From Distichodus sexfasciatus (taxonomy: Eukaryota > Chordata > Actinopteri > Characiformes > Distichodontidae): a DNA stretch of 64,000 bases. The position numbers and the translations under genes are program-made. A model generated the notes under the pieces. That model was given only the letters and a program-made list of their open reading frames with translations. It ran no database searches and had not been told where the DNA came from. Location: positions 1 through 64,000 of the forward strand of contig JAVGVS010000863.1 in assembly GCA_032718565.1 (NCBI GenBank). The letters run 5' to 3'. Each line of letters begins with the position of its first letter. Position 1 is the stretch's first letter. Positions 23,502 through 36,307 of the stretch are shown in pieces.

Positions 23502-24497
23502 TGTACATCTCCTAATCTCTATAGCAACCGTTATATAGCAGTATATATAGTCACATTCTGTTGAGGATATGCACGTTACATTGTGCTTTACGTAAAAATT
23601 TGTCCAAACCCGACATTAAGCTTTCAGAATGTAGGCCTTGAACTTTAAATGTACTTTGCAAAAGAGGACAATCCAGCATTTGAACGGTTTAAATCATAAT
23701 AAATCATTTTTTGCTGCTCAAAAAGAGGCCGAGACTAATTAGTAATTCAAGGTTAAGTGAACAGCAGGAACAAAGCAGTAATGTAATGTAAAATTGCTTT
23801 TACTTCAGCTGAACAACTCAACAAATCGTGTGCTACACCATCCCACCTCGTCCCTGCCAGGGCTGGATTGGTAATCTGGTGTAATGCCCGGTGGGTCGCT
23901 GCAAATTTTGGACGGCGTGACTCATCGGGAGAGTCCACGCTTCGCGTTCACTTCTCTCTTGGGAAAAGCAATTGTGACAAACAGCCATCAACAGCAGGGG
24001 GCGCTAATACGAAATCCATACCGAGGCCTAAAAGTTGAGTTGGTGAGCCCATTTGGGAGAAAGTCCAGGACCGTTTTTTCAAAAAGTCCCAGTCCGTCCC
24101 TGCTTCCGCTCGGCAGCGCGATTGTGCCGTTACACGGAAACCGAAATGGAACCGGAGCCCGGACAGGAACCGGAACCGGAACCGGCCAATTACAGCGAGC
24201 ATGAGGAGCAGACACGGACGGGGTCGTAGGATCCGTGGATTTGCGGGGAGTTGTCACGGACGGAAACATGTCCTCATTAAACTCCCAAACTCCCAGGATT
24301 CAGGCAGAGCGCGGCGAGCTGGAGGCAGACAGCAGCATCGTTTCTCTTTCACCTTCTTCTGTTTTTCTGACTATGTGTGGAAATATTTACTGCTGCATCC
24401 ACACCGTAGTTCATCACCAACCCAACGCTGCAGCACAGATTCTAACACAATTCACTGCTGCATTCAGAATTCTTCCTTTAAACACCAAAAATAGATG
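23502..24497. other. Gene-free stretch; small GGAACC tandem repeat
   Basis: About 23860-24060 resembles a dispersed teleost repeat (AGGGCTGGATTGGTAATCTG then GCCCGGTGGG). At about 24152-24184 there is a short (GGAACC)n-like repeat. No exon recognised. Confidence 0.35.
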
Positions 24498-25245
24498 GTC
24501 TTCTTCTTCATCATCTGTTTTATCTTCTTCTACATCATCTTCTTTGTCCTCTTAGTGTTTTTTGTCATTAAAACTTTTCTTTTTCCTCTTTTTCCTCCTT
24601 TCTTTTTCATCATCATCATTGTTGTTGTATTCTTTCATTTCCTACTTTATCTTGTCTTCTTCGTCATCTTTTTGTTGTCTTTCTCATCTTCTGTTTTTTT
24701 TTGTCTTCCACTTCAACATCTTCTGCTGTGTTTCATCATCATCATCATCATCAACCACACCATCATCAACCACATCATCATCATCTCCATTATCACCCTC
24801 ACCATCATTATCATCATCATCATCAACAACAACATGATCATCGTCCCCATCATTATCATCATTATCATCAACATCAACAACATCATCATCATCATCATGA
24901 TCACCCTCACCATCATTATCATCATTATCATCAACATCAACAACATGATCATCGTCATCATCACCATCATTGTCATCATCACCAATCTCATCATCATTAT
25001 CATGATCAACATCATCATCATCAACCATCATCATCTCCATCATCACCCTCATGATCACCCTCACCATCATCATCATCAACAACAACATGATCATCGTCAT
25101 CATCGCCATCATCGTCATCATCACCATCCTCATCATCATTATCATCATCATCATCATCGTCATCATCATAAACCATCATCATCATCATCATTAACATCAT
25201 CACCTCATCATCATCATTATCACCACCACCATCATCACCACCACC

Positions 25246-25294
<49 letters not shown>

Positions 25295-25440
25295 CCACCA
25301 CCACCACCACCATCATCACTACCATCACCATCATCATCATCATCATCATCACCATCACCATCACCATCTTCACCACCACCATCATCATCATCATCACCAT
25401 CTTCACCACCATCACATCATTATCATCATCATCATTTCTT
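24498..25440. repeat. CAT/ATC trinucleotide array with TCT-rich margins
   Basis: From about 24740 the sequence is almost entirely CAT/CAC trinucleotides; 24498-24740 is TCT/TTC-rich. The 400-codon frame with poly-Ile and poly-His, and the minus-strand Met/Asp frames, are artefacts of the three-base period. Confidence 0.95.
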
Positions 25441-26227
25441 ATTCTTCTGCTTTTCTTCCGACTTCTTCATCATCCTCTTCTCCTTCCTCCTTTTCCTTTA
25501 TATTTCCTCTTCTTCTTCTTCACCTTTTTAGCACATATTTCTCTAGAGAAGGTCCATCTTACATACAGACGAAACAAGGAAGGAAAGAAGCTGCTTTAAC
25601 CGTGAAGTCCATGTGTTCATCAGACCTGACCGCTGGAGACAAACACCGGCTCATTCTGCAACTCCCTCGTTGCACGTCTGCTTTATTTCTTTTCTAAACG
25701 CTTCTTCCCTTCAGTCCGGCGTCTCCACACGAAGCGGATTCCTCCTCGTCCTGCTGTCGTGGAATAGAGCAGCAGAGGCTCGCTTTTCAAAGCAAAGCTA
25801 ATTAATCCCGTTGTTGAAGGCTTTCTCTGCAGAATCTGCTCCGGAGAGGCCTGTCCTCTGAAAGATAAGAAGGAGATATGAAGCGTTGGTGTGACGTTGC
25901 AGGACGTTTTCCAGATTTTTCGTCATTCACCCACATCTTTCTCTCCCTGTTCCTCCACGTCAGGAGCGACTCTGCTTTCTCCGTTCCGCCGGAGCTGAGA
26001 AGTGGCCTCAGTTCTGACAGTCTGACACGGACGATGACCGAATGGCACTGAAGGGTTTTCACTCAAAACTATTTCCACTGAACACGAGATTTGCTGTTGT
26101 ATTGAATATCGTGATCTGTACACTGCAAGAAAACGAAAGCTCTGTGCCTTTGTGCTTTTACTGTTGCATTCACAGTTAATAAAGTCTAAAATTTCCCAAC
26201 ACACATTAAATGATCCCCGTAAAATCG
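25441..26227. other. Gene-free stretch
   Basis: Several overlapping 60-90-codon frames on both strands, none with a recognisable motif. Confidence 0.35.
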
Positions 26228-26310
26228 TATTAATGATGCATGAGAAGTACCTCAGTGGTACCTTTACCGGTCCGGAACGTGAACTGGCGACTAGGGCCAG
26301 CTCCTGTCAG
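26228..26310 (-). mobile_element. Fragment of the tRNA-type SINE that forms the 15-18 kb satellite
   Basis: Contains AAGTACCTCAGTGGTACCTT and TACCGGTCC in reverse complement of the SINE, followed by the degraded B-box region. Confidence 0.7.
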
Positions 26311-26459
26311 TGGATAATGGGGATTTTTATGAAGCAGTTTGTAAAATGATGATTATTAGTGTTAAACATTTGTTTGTATCAGTGATGAAGCAGCATGTTT
26401 TTGCACGAAATATTAATGACGCTTCTCGTGTGAAACGTGCAGAATTTGTTGTGCTCACT

Positions 26460-26665
26460 CTCTATCTCTCTTACACACACACACACACACACTTTTTCAG
26501 CTCTTTAGGGAATACATACACACCAGTAGTCAGCTCTACCTGTTCTCTCTCTAACAGTTCACGGTACAGAGGTGGAGTGTGATGTTTTGCGTGTTCGACA
26601 CACAGGCAGACAGACAAAAGGTAGGCGGATGTTGAGTGTGTGTGTGTGTGTGTGTGTGTGTACTG
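26460..26665. repeat. CA and GT microsatellites
   Basis: (CA)n at about 26472-26492 and (GT)n at about 26636-26661. Confidence 0.9.
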
Positions 26666-26819
26666 GGAGTTTAATAGAATCTTCAGTCCGTCTGTGTTTG
26701 TGTTGGTGTGTCTGAGACATCTGTCAGCGCACAGCTCACATCCATCCGGCTCTGAAATTCACATCAGTGTGCTGTCTCTGCCTCCGTCTGTGTGGGTGTG
26801 TGTGTGTGTGTCCATGTAT

Positions 26820-27105
26820 TTATCGCATTGTGGGGACCTTTTGGTCCTCTAAAATCACTTTTATCTGTTCTTTTGGGTTTTGTGGGGACATTTGAGAGGT
26901 CCCCATGACGAAAAAGGACTTTATAGAAAAGGTGCTTGTTTTATTTGAGAAACTAAAAGAGGTAAAAGATGTGCTTTTGGTTACTGAGGTTTAGGTTAGG
27001 GTTAGGATTAGGTGAAGGTGTAAAATTATGTACATCTAGTCATTATGGGAGCCTATGGAAAGACCTCACAAAGATAGTAATACAGAGACGTGTGTGTGTG
27101 TGTAA
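26820..27105. repeat. Dispersed fish repeat with inverted GTGGGGAC motifs beside GT runs
   Basis: Contains GTGGGGACCTTTTGGTCC, a second GTGGGGACATTTGAGAGGTC and TAGTAATACAGAGACGTGTG next to (GT)n. From memory this GTGGGGAC/ATAGTAATAC design is common in teleost genomes. Confidence 0.55.
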
Positions 27106-28200
27106 ATATCCTGACATGTTTAAATCCATTAGAAAGTATTGGGTTTAGTTAAAGGACTAAATTTAAAGTTTTGACTATAAAGACTTAGGTTAAGGTCAGG
27201 ATTATGGAAAAATTCAGGTTTGGAATTAGATCGTAGTCTGGTTTAGTGTTGATGGTTTATTATGGTTGGGTTTAGGCTTAAATTTAGACTAGGGTCAGGT
27301 TTATGTTTGATATTAGATTGTGATCAGGTTTAGGGTTGGGATATGGTCATGAGTAGGGCTAGTTTAAGAGATGACCAGTTTTAGGATTGGGACTAGTTTA
27401 TGGTCAGAATTATGGCTCATTTAGATGATGGTCTGGGTTAGGGTTGGGAATAGATTATGATCTGGGTTAGGGCTAGTTTAGATGATGGTCAGGTTTAGGA
27501 TTGGGATTATATTATGATCTGGTTTAGAGCTCATTTAGATGATGGTCAGGTTTAGGATTGGGATTAGATTGTGGTCAGAATTAGGGCTCATTTAGATGAT
27601 GGTCTGGTTTAGGGTTGGGATTAGATTATGATCTGGTTTAGAGTTTATTTAGATGATGGTCAGGTTTAAGATTGGGATTAGATTATGATCTTGTTTAGAG
27701 ACTTGTTCAGATGATGATAAGGTTTAGGATTGGGATTAGATTATGGTCTGGTTTAGAGCAGATGATGGTCAGGTTTAAGATTGGGATTAGATTATGATCT
27801 TGTTTAGAGACTTGTTTAGATGATGATTAGGTTTAGGATTTGGGATTAGATTATGGTCTGGTTTAGAGCAGATGATGGTCAGGTTTAAGATTAGTTCATG
27901 GTCTCATTTAGGGCTTGTTTAGATGATGACCAGCTCTAGGGTTGGGATTAGGTTGTGGTCAGGATTAAGGCAAGTTTAGAAGATGATCAGCTTTACAGTT
28001 GAGATTAGATTGTGGTTATATTATGTTGATCACGATTAGATAATGATCAGTGAGCTAAGTTTAGAGTTAAGATTAGATGGTGGTTGGCATTAAATTATGG
28101 TCAGGTTTAGGATTAAGATTAATTTATGATCTGATTTAGGGTTTAGTTTGGGGCTAGAGTAGATATATGATCAGGATTAGGATTAGTTTAATTGTTGGTT
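27106..28200 (+). repeat. Degenerate tandem array with TTAGGG-like units, block 1
   Basis: Repeats of about 35-70 bp combine GGTTTAGGATTGGGATTAGA with TTATGGTCTGGTTTAG and TTTAGATGATGGTCAGG. The TTTAGG/TTAGGG core resembles telomeric repeats, but the period and insertions make it a distinct satellite. No coding. Confidence 0.9.
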
Positions 28201-28644
28201 AATAAAGGCCACATACTCTTAGAAATGTTTGGAATTTTCACACACATTTGTGTCTGTGTGTGTGTGTACTAGAGAGAGAATGTCTATCATCATTTGCTAC
28301 AGCAGCACAAACACATCACACACTGTCACAAATCACCTGAAAGCAGAGTAGATAGCAGAGATCGACTAATGCTTTTGAAGGTCCGCACACACTACACTAC
28401 ACACACACACCCACACACCCACACACACACACACAAACACACCCCTCAGCGCTGCCTTAAGGGAAGAAGAAAGATAGTTCATTGGCAGAGCCTGTTAAGG
28501 AGAACAAGCCATTTCTCTGAGCTTCCCAAAAAACTTCACACCTACATCAGCCCCAAACCACACCTGAGTTACAATCCGACTCCATACCCCGCTGTTGCCG
28601 TGACGATGGCCCAAAATGCTTCACCAGCCTCACAAAGGAGGATA
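28201..28644. other. Non-array island with a CA microsatellite
   Basis: Contains (CA)n at about 28402-28442. The end of the island (28577-28640) has a second copy at 29588-29655, both flanking array block 2. The frame over it (28294-28653) has no recognisable domain. Confidence 0.5.
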
Positions 28645-29587
28645 GATGGTTAGACTTAGTTTAAAGGGTTGGATTAGATTATGGTCAGATTAGGGCTATA
28701 TTATATTATGGTTGAGTTTAGATTATGGTCAGGTTTAGGTATTAGATTTATAATCAGGTTTAGTGCCAGATTAGATCGTTGGTCAAATTTAGAGTTGGGA
28801 TTAAATTATGGGCAATTTTAAGGTTAGATGAAATTATGATCTAGTTTACCATTAGGATTAGATTATGGTTATATTTAGGGCTAGTTTAGATTATCATCAG
28901 GTTTAGGATTAGATTATTTTATTGTAAGTGTCTTAGATTAGATTAGGATTATGGTCATTTAGATTTAGTTTATGATTAGGATTGTATTATGGAACAGGTT
29001 AATTGTAGATTGTGGTTAGGTTTAGGGCTAGATTTCTCCAGATTTAGGGTTAGGATTTATAGGATTTAAGGTCAGATTTATAGTTTGAATTGTATTATAG
29101 CCAGTTTTAGGGTTATATAAGATTATAGTCAGGTTTAGGGTTTGAATTAGATTGTGGGTAGTTTTAATGTTGAGAGTAGATTAGATTATTATTGGGTTTA
29201 GGGTAAAATGTAGATGATGGTGAGGTTTAGGGTTAGGATCAGGTTAAAGGCTAGTTTTAAGACTAAGATTAGATTATGACTGGGTTTAGGGTTAAAAGTA
29301 GATTATCCAGTCCTAAAGTTGGCTACTTTTAAGATTGAGATTAGATTATGATTGGGTTTAGTGTTTATTATGGTAAAATTTAGAGTTAGGATTAGATCAT
29401 GACCAGGTTTAGGGCTGAAATTAGAATATGATTAGAATTGGGGTTAAAATTAGGTCATGATGATGTTTAGTGTTGGGATTAGATTATGGTGAGGTTTAGG
29501 GTTAGGATTATATTATGGTGAGGTTTCGGGTTAGGATTATATCATGGTGAGGTTTAGAGTCAGCATTAGATTATGGTGAGGATTATG
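28645..29587 (+). repeat. Degenerate TTAGGG-like array, block 2
   Basis: Same motif family as block 1 (GGTTTAGGGTTAGGATTA, GATTAGATTATGGTGAGG) in the same orientation. The most regular part is 29470-29580. Confidence 0.9.
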
Positions 29588-30284
29588 ATTAAATCCTGCC
29601 TCTCTGTTGCCATGACGCTGGTAGAAAATGCTTTACCAGTTTCACAAAGGTAGAAGAAAAGCATTTTCCTCCTCTCCTTCTCTATTAGGCTGCTTTCGAG
29701 ACGCTTTTCCACATCGTTTCCATCGTGAGCGGAAGACTGTACGTTTGCTGATCGATTTCCCTCTTTCGCTAGAGGCAGTGTTAAAAATTGCAGGTCGTTA
29801 AGGTGATTTCTGTACAGATTTATTTTCCGCCCTTGATCAATGCCGAGACGTTATTGTATAGGAGGCTGAGATGAGGCCGACATCATCGACGGAAAACGGA
29901 TATAACAGGTCATGGGAAGAGGGCGGAGCTAATCCTGACAAAAACCTGACTGAATGAATGGAACTGGGAGACACTTCCTGTGGAGTAGACTGAGGTGAAA
30001 TGATATTATAATATCTCATCTTCTACTCATCTGTTCCAGCAGGATGAAAGTCAAGTAATTGGACCTGATTTGATGGGCTTATTGTATTCAACACTCTGTA
30101 CCACTTCTCGCCTTTTATAGCTTTTACTTTCTTCTGTTTTATCCTTTTGTTTTCCGTTTACTTTTGCTTTAAAAGATTTTTATGATATTCCTGTAAAGCA
30201 TCTCTAATATAATTAAGATGCTGTGAATAATTAAGTGACCAGAAGACAAGCTAATCACCAAAAAACATATTTAAACTAAAAATA
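29588..30284. other. Gene-free island between array blocks 2 and 3
   Basis: Begins with the duplicated module shared with 28577-28640. The remainder is unique-looking with no recognised exon. Confidence 0.4.
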
Positions 30285-30985
30285 TTAGGGCTAGATTAGA
30301 TCATGGTCAATTGTAATGGTAGATTAAATTATGGTCAGGTTTAGGGTTGGGATTAGTTAATGGTCATGTTTAAGGGTAGATTAGATTATGGCCAGGTTAA
30401 GGGTTAGTAAGATTAGATTATGGCCAGGTTTATGGTTGGGATTAAATCATGGACAGATTTACGGTTGGCATTAAATAAAAATAAAATTAAGGGCTAGATT
30501 AAATTATGGTCAGGTTTAGGGTTGGGTTTAAATTTAGGTCAGATTCAGGGCTAGATTAAATCATGGACAAGTGTAAAAGTATATTAGTTTACGGTCTGGT
30601 TTAGGTTTAAGGTAAGACTTTGGCCAGGTTTAGGGTTGTTTGTGGATTATGGTCAGATTTAGGTCTACATTTGATCATGGTCATATCTAGGGCTACATTA
30701 TCAATAGCGTATGGCCAGGTTTATGGTTAGAATGAGATTATATTATATTATATATTTAGATAAGACTACATTAGTTCATGGTTAGTTTTTTTTAGTTGAG
30801 ATTATATTATGATTATAATCATTTATCTGTGTATGACTGGAATTAGATTATGACCAGGTTAAGGGTAGATTACGGATAGGTTTTGGACTAGATTACGATC
30901 CGATTACGGTTAATTTTATGGTTTAAAGTATAATTAGGTTTAGGGTTAAAATTAGATTGTGGTGAGGTTTAGGGTAGAATTTAAA
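30285..30985 (+). repeat. Degenerate TTAGGG-like array, block 3
   Basis: Again GATTAGATTATGGTCAGGTT and TTTAGGGTTGGGATTA units, more decayed than blocks 1 and 2, same strand. Confidence 0.88.
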
Positions 30986-33900
30986 TGACAAACTATGCAA
31001 CTGTGCAAAAATGAAAGTCCCTGACAAGAGTGATTTCTATTAACGTCAAAACTTTTAAAGAACTTTTCAATATCACTGTGACCACAAAGCCATCAAAATG
31101 TAATAGGATTCATCATGAGGTTCTAACACTCATTCACATGAGGCGGAGGGAGTGATAGAGGAAACAGCAGGAAAAGGCGAAGACTTAATCCCTCACAAGA
31201 CAGCAGACCTGATGGAGAACAGTTATATGAGCGAGAGAGAGAGAGAACAGTTGTCCCTCTAGGCTAAAGTCTGATCAGAATCAGAAGAAATTCACCCAAA
31301 ACATCAGACATAAATGACGGCTATAAATGCCAAAATCTTTAAACCAGTCAGACAGCATGAAACCTAAACCAGGCTTAACATCGCAGTGCTGAGAGAAATA
31401 ATCCAAAATGACACATGAAGAGGATTCGTGATGATCATTGTCGGCAATTTGAAGATGGTCACAGGTGCAAAAACCAACTCAAACTGCTTTTACCGAGGAG
31501 CTTTGGTACCAAAATCACCATTGAGTGTTTTCAGAACCTGATCTCATATTTCTAAACCAGATAAAACCAACCTGCTTTATCTATTTTAAGAGAGTTTAAC
31601 AGATTTTGGGTGTGATTATTTCAGTTTAATTGTATCTGTTAATGTTCCTAAATCTGTTGATTTTGCAGGGATTATGCCTCTAACATGTTTTAATGAAGAT
31701 GCTGATTTTATAATGTACAATCTGATGATTTAATGAGATGATTTACACTTCAATTAGAAGTTAGAAGCTGATGTTAGAAGCTGACAATAAAGGTGTGAAG
31801 AGATGAAAGAGGGAGTCCAGTCACTTCATGAACTACATACACTTTGACTTTTAATGTCTTAATTTAAGACAAATTAAAGACCATATTCTAGTCTTATGTT
31901 TCATTATTTAAGCTTTCTTTAAAGTGTGTTAAAATCTCGTCTTGTCTAGTTCTCGTCAACTCAATCTCATGTATCGTCTCGTCTCGTGAGCCGAGTGTCT
32001 TGTCACTCCCCTAGTACCCAAGTGTTCCAATTTCCTTACTTCCCACATCTGTGCACTACATTAATCTTAATCTTCATTTTTATTGATTTGCTTCCTCAAG
32101 TCAGATTTTTCCCCTCCCTGCATCGTGTTTCTGCTTACTTCGGACCAAGATCTCACCGTTACGAGAAAGGTTACGTGAAGCTTTGAAGATGGTTCTGTTT
32201 TTGGAGTCAGCATGAGTCTCAGCTGATCAGCTGATTATTGGAGCATTTGCAGAAACGCAGACTCACTCTGACGCAACGGTTTAAGAGTCATCTCGAGAAA
32301 AAGCAAAAGCATGAAAGGAAGGAGTCTTCTTTTTAAACAGCGCTGATGTAACACCAGCATGTCTTTCAGAGAGGCTGTAAAAGAACTGGAGGCAAAAACA
32401 AGAAAACCTGCTTTATGCATATTCCCAAAGAGTTTTCGGCGGTGAATAAAATCAGCACACGCTTCCCTGTTATTCTCTCTATGTCTGCTTATATGGTAAT
32501 GTTCAAGGGGCTCTTTTGAGTTGTTTTAAGCCAAGACACATTGAGGGTTTGGGGAAGGTGAGTTTATTTAGATTACATAATCACATCAGGGGTCTTCTGG
32601 GAACAAAACTGCAATGCGGTGCCATACATCGGTGTGGTTTAAACAATAAAAAAAGAAATTGTAGTGGCTCTTATTTAAATTGAGCAGAGCTCAAATGAAG
32701 CATGGCTGTGCTTTCTCCTGCTGTTAGTGTAACTTCAGAGGGAGTCTGGTTAATTCAAAACCCCAGAATGACCTGAGAACAGCGTTTCAATGAAAGGCAA
32801 AGGAGGTCAACAGCTGAAGCATATCTCATGTATAAAAACCTGAAATATATATAAAACACCTTGTGTATTCAGTATTTTACATATACAAACCATGTGCTAC
32901 TTTTACTGAACCGATTTTAGTTTCACTGAATGTCCTTCTGACACTGGAACTTTGAGTAACGTACTTAAATACATTTTAAAGACATTATGACACACAAATT
33001 CCCAGTCATACTTCTGTTTTTGGCATTAGAATGTTATGGGAATATATGATTTAAAAATATATTTTTTTTTACAATATTTAAGAAAAATCAAGATGGCAAT
33101 AATAGAGGAATAATTGATGAAATATATTCTATAAATATTACTAATTTCAGTATCACAATTAAACTATATAGTTTGGGAAATCTATCAAATTGAATTAATA
33201 AAATTGAGTAAAATAACATTATCTTCATAAAAAGGTGCAGTCTGGCTGTGGTCATGTTAATTGAGTAAAAGGATCTAAATCCAATTTCTAGTCACTTTTA
33301 TTGTTTCATAATGTACATATAATATGGATCCATTTTTAGGAAAAAAAATGAATTATGGCTGCATCAGTGACAGAAATAAATCCTAAGTTCAAAAAAGCTC
33401 TTTTTCTGGCACATAAAGCAGAGACTAAATAAAGCAACGCTCTGGTTCTTTGCATCCGAATTAAGACATTAGAATGAAAGATGAGTTAAAGGAACACAAA
33501 GGTTTCTAAAAATACATCTGCGTCAGAGGAAGACTAGAGGAAGACTATCCTCCAATCCACCTTGGTCCTGTCGCTGTCATTCCGTCTGTGCTTTGATGAT
33601 TTCGATGTGTTTAAGATCACAGGCACAGAAGTGTGATTTATGCACATTATGTGCTCCTTCTCTCCTCATTAGCCGCACAATGCCTGTCTGAAGCCAGAGA
33701 AGCTGACAAGCATCTGAGAAGTGAAGCCACGGCGATGGCACGCAAGAGGGAAGCCGGCTTCTAGAACACTTCTTTTTGGTGATCAGTGTCTCTATTTTTA
33801 ACTTTTTGCTTATCATACATTAAATGCTTATTTCCACAATTTTCACTACATATGAAAGCTAATGAGCAGCTGAGTTGTAATCAATCGGTCATTAATTTTG

Positions 33901-34929
33901 CTAACTTCATCTAACTTAAGTTCTGGCCAGGCGCAAGAGAAAATAAGTCCAAACCAATGAACATCACAAAGATTTTTTTTTCCCATAAAGTTACTCGGGG
34001 ATTAGCTGGTGGTTCGATAATGAATGAAAGAACAAATGAATGGCCCAAAAAAACAATTAATCTATTTGTCAGCAACACGTATTCCTCTTAATTATTCAAC
34101 TCAAGAACATAACATGCCAACAAAATTGTTCTATAGTTCCACTACACACAAATAATTCATCACTCAGTGGCATGCAAGATGCTGAAAGGTCTATAATTTA
34201 ATGAACATCAAAAAATGTTACTGAACAATATGTGCTTTTGGAAAAAGAAACAGTAAGATGTTGTTTTCATCAGGATTAAGCTCAGCGTAGCTCACAAGAG
34301 CTTTGTAAGGAAATCAAAGCATTAGATAGACTATCATTGCTAAAATGTGCAATCAATTTTCTATCTGAATGTTGAGAAAAATGTTCTTTAATTAGAGAAA
34401 TGTTCAGTATTGTTGATGAGTGTTTGTTGGTCTGATAAAACATTGTTATATGTGAACAACTTCTGACTTTCTACATAGTGAAGTTCAATGACAGTCAAAT
34501 GGAAGTGTGAGCATTTATAAGCACTGGCTTTTGAGGAAAAATCTAAAAGAACAAAAAATCTTATTTGATGTTTGGTGATTTTCACTTCTAAATAAATGCT
34601 TTATTAGAAGCTGCTAAATGGGCAGATGTGAAAAGGGTTAAATGTGCTTTTCCGATGATTTTTAGACATATAGCCCAAAGAATTGGTAAATGAGCTGGTG
34701 AAAGACAATGTTTCTGCAGTCAGTATTGAGTAATATCACTATAAAGCACACATCAATCGCTTATATCTGAGGTAAACTTTCTGTCCAAAGTACACATATT
34801 ATTTTGGGAACTTCTTATATGAGAATGGTGGATTAAAAATGAGTTGTGTTGGTGTTGGAGTTGATCAGAGATTTTTTTTGTGCTTTTACAGCTATATAAA
34901 GTTCACAAAAGCTAACTCATATATATTAT
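30986..34929. other. Longest unique-looking gene-free stretch upstream of the IQSEC-like exon
   Basis: Four kilobases of AT-rich sequence without recognised transposons or exons. Scattered minus-strand frames (32235-32420, 33577-33816, 34388-34585) have no known motif. If the IQSEC-like gene has a distal regulatory region in this window, it is most likely here. Confidence 0.35.
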
Positions 34930-35900
34930 GTGGGGCTATTTTATGAGGTAACTTGAGGTAAACTTTCTTTCCCAGGCATACAAAAAACGTTCTCTGGGTT
35001 CTCCTTATTGTGCAATATTGTTTGAAGTTTATTTGGAAAATAATCAGTCAGTTGTTTATACAGTCAATATTAGGATATTACATTTAGTAATATAATTACA
35101 TTACATTTAGTAACAATATCAAGCCAGGCTCTTATGTGTGTGTGTTTGTGCTAGTCACAAGTTGAACATTGCAATTAGTAATGAGTATGCTAATTGCAAT
35201 ATTGCAATTAGCAATTACTTATTGTCCTCGATTTTATGAGGTATTTTTTGAGGTAAACTTTATTCTCAAGCGTGTTGTTCTTGGGAATAAAGTTTACGTC
35301 ATAAAACCGAGGTCATTTTTTGGAGGTTATTATTTTTTTAAATGGTAAACTTTATTCCCAAGAACAGTCCACTTAGGAATCAAGTTTACCTCAAAATTAC
35401 CTCATTAAATATCAACGGTAAAATAATTTGTGAAAATATGCGTTCAGCAAGCACTAGTGTCCATCACTGTATTTTATGAGGTATTTTTGGGGTAAACAAA
35501 AAAAAATTGTTATTGGTTGGAAATCGGTTAAAATCAGAATGTGATTTTATTTATACTTATACTTTATACTTTACTCTCAAGAACAACGCACTTTGTAGTA
35601 AAGTTTACCTCATAAAACCAAAAGACATACATGCTAACTGATATGAATTAGCGAGTACTAATGTTCCTCGGTTTTATTAGGTAAATTTCTAGAGGTAAAC
35701 TATATTCCCAGTTGCGTTGTTTTTGGCTAAAATCGGTTAAAATTCGGAGTTTTTTTTTTAGTACTATACATCTTGACAATTTTTGAGAAGATAAAGTAAA
35801 CGGTAAAATAATTTGTATTGTGAAATGTCAGTTTTCAAGCGTTAGTGTGCATCCCTGTGTTTTTATGAGGTAATTTTGAGGAAGATCTTTAGCAAGAACA
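34930..35900. repeat. Cluster of direct and inverted copies of a TTTTATGAGGTA / GAGGTAAACTTTAT motif
   Basis: Forward copies near 34939, 35232, 35470, 35672 and 35860. Inverted copies (AAGTTTACCTCA or TACGTCATAAAACC) near 35290, 35380 and 35605. Adjacent pairs form hairpins, for example 35229-35310. Confidence 0.8.
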
Positions 35901-36000
35901 ATCGAACCCGTCTTTGGATTACAGGTTTTAATAGAATATTTAGTTATGCTGACATTTTGACTAAAAAACGCGTTAAATGCTATGGGGCGTTATAATGGTT

Positions 36001-36307
36001 AACCGTGTTTCCCGTCGTCCGTTCGTTACGCTTTGTGGCTGCGCCGAGGTTGCGCATAAAGCTGCGCAGAGTCTGCGCAACGGCGCGCTGCAGCGCCCAA
36101 AACGCACAGCCAAGTTGATTCCCTCCGCCAGTCGCCGCTAAAACGTGGAGGAGGAAGCATGGAGGAGCGCGACCAGCGGGATTTTAACGGCTGTAACACA
36201 AGAAAATAAGAGGAAAAAAAACCCAAACAAACCACCACTACGGAAAAAAAAGAAAGAAAGAAAAGAAAAACGGGTTGAAAAGGCTCGCTTTAGCCGCGGA
36301 TTGGCCC
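36001..36307 (+). promoter_or_regulatory. CpG-rich, TATA-less putative promoter and 5' UTR of the IQSEC-like gene
   Basis: The sequence turns abruptly CpG-dense at about 36007, with three TGCGCA motifs (36052-36090) and GGCGCGCTGCAGCGCCC. TGCGCA is the half-site of NRF1, a usual regulator of CpG-island promoters. A purine-rich segment (36206-36270) precedes the start codon. No TATA box is visible. The transcription start is not determined. Confidence 0.5.

Noticed and set aside
23884..24555. Overlapping frames of about 100 codons on both strands near 24 kb
   Set aside because: No recognisable motif. Several overlap each other on opposite strands without codon bias, and one runs into the TCT/CAT array.
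24495..25697. 400-codon frame with poly-Ile and poly-His, and antisense Met/Asp frames
   Set aside because: Trinucleotide CAT array. Frame switching between Ile, His and Ser follows base-count slips, not coding constraint.
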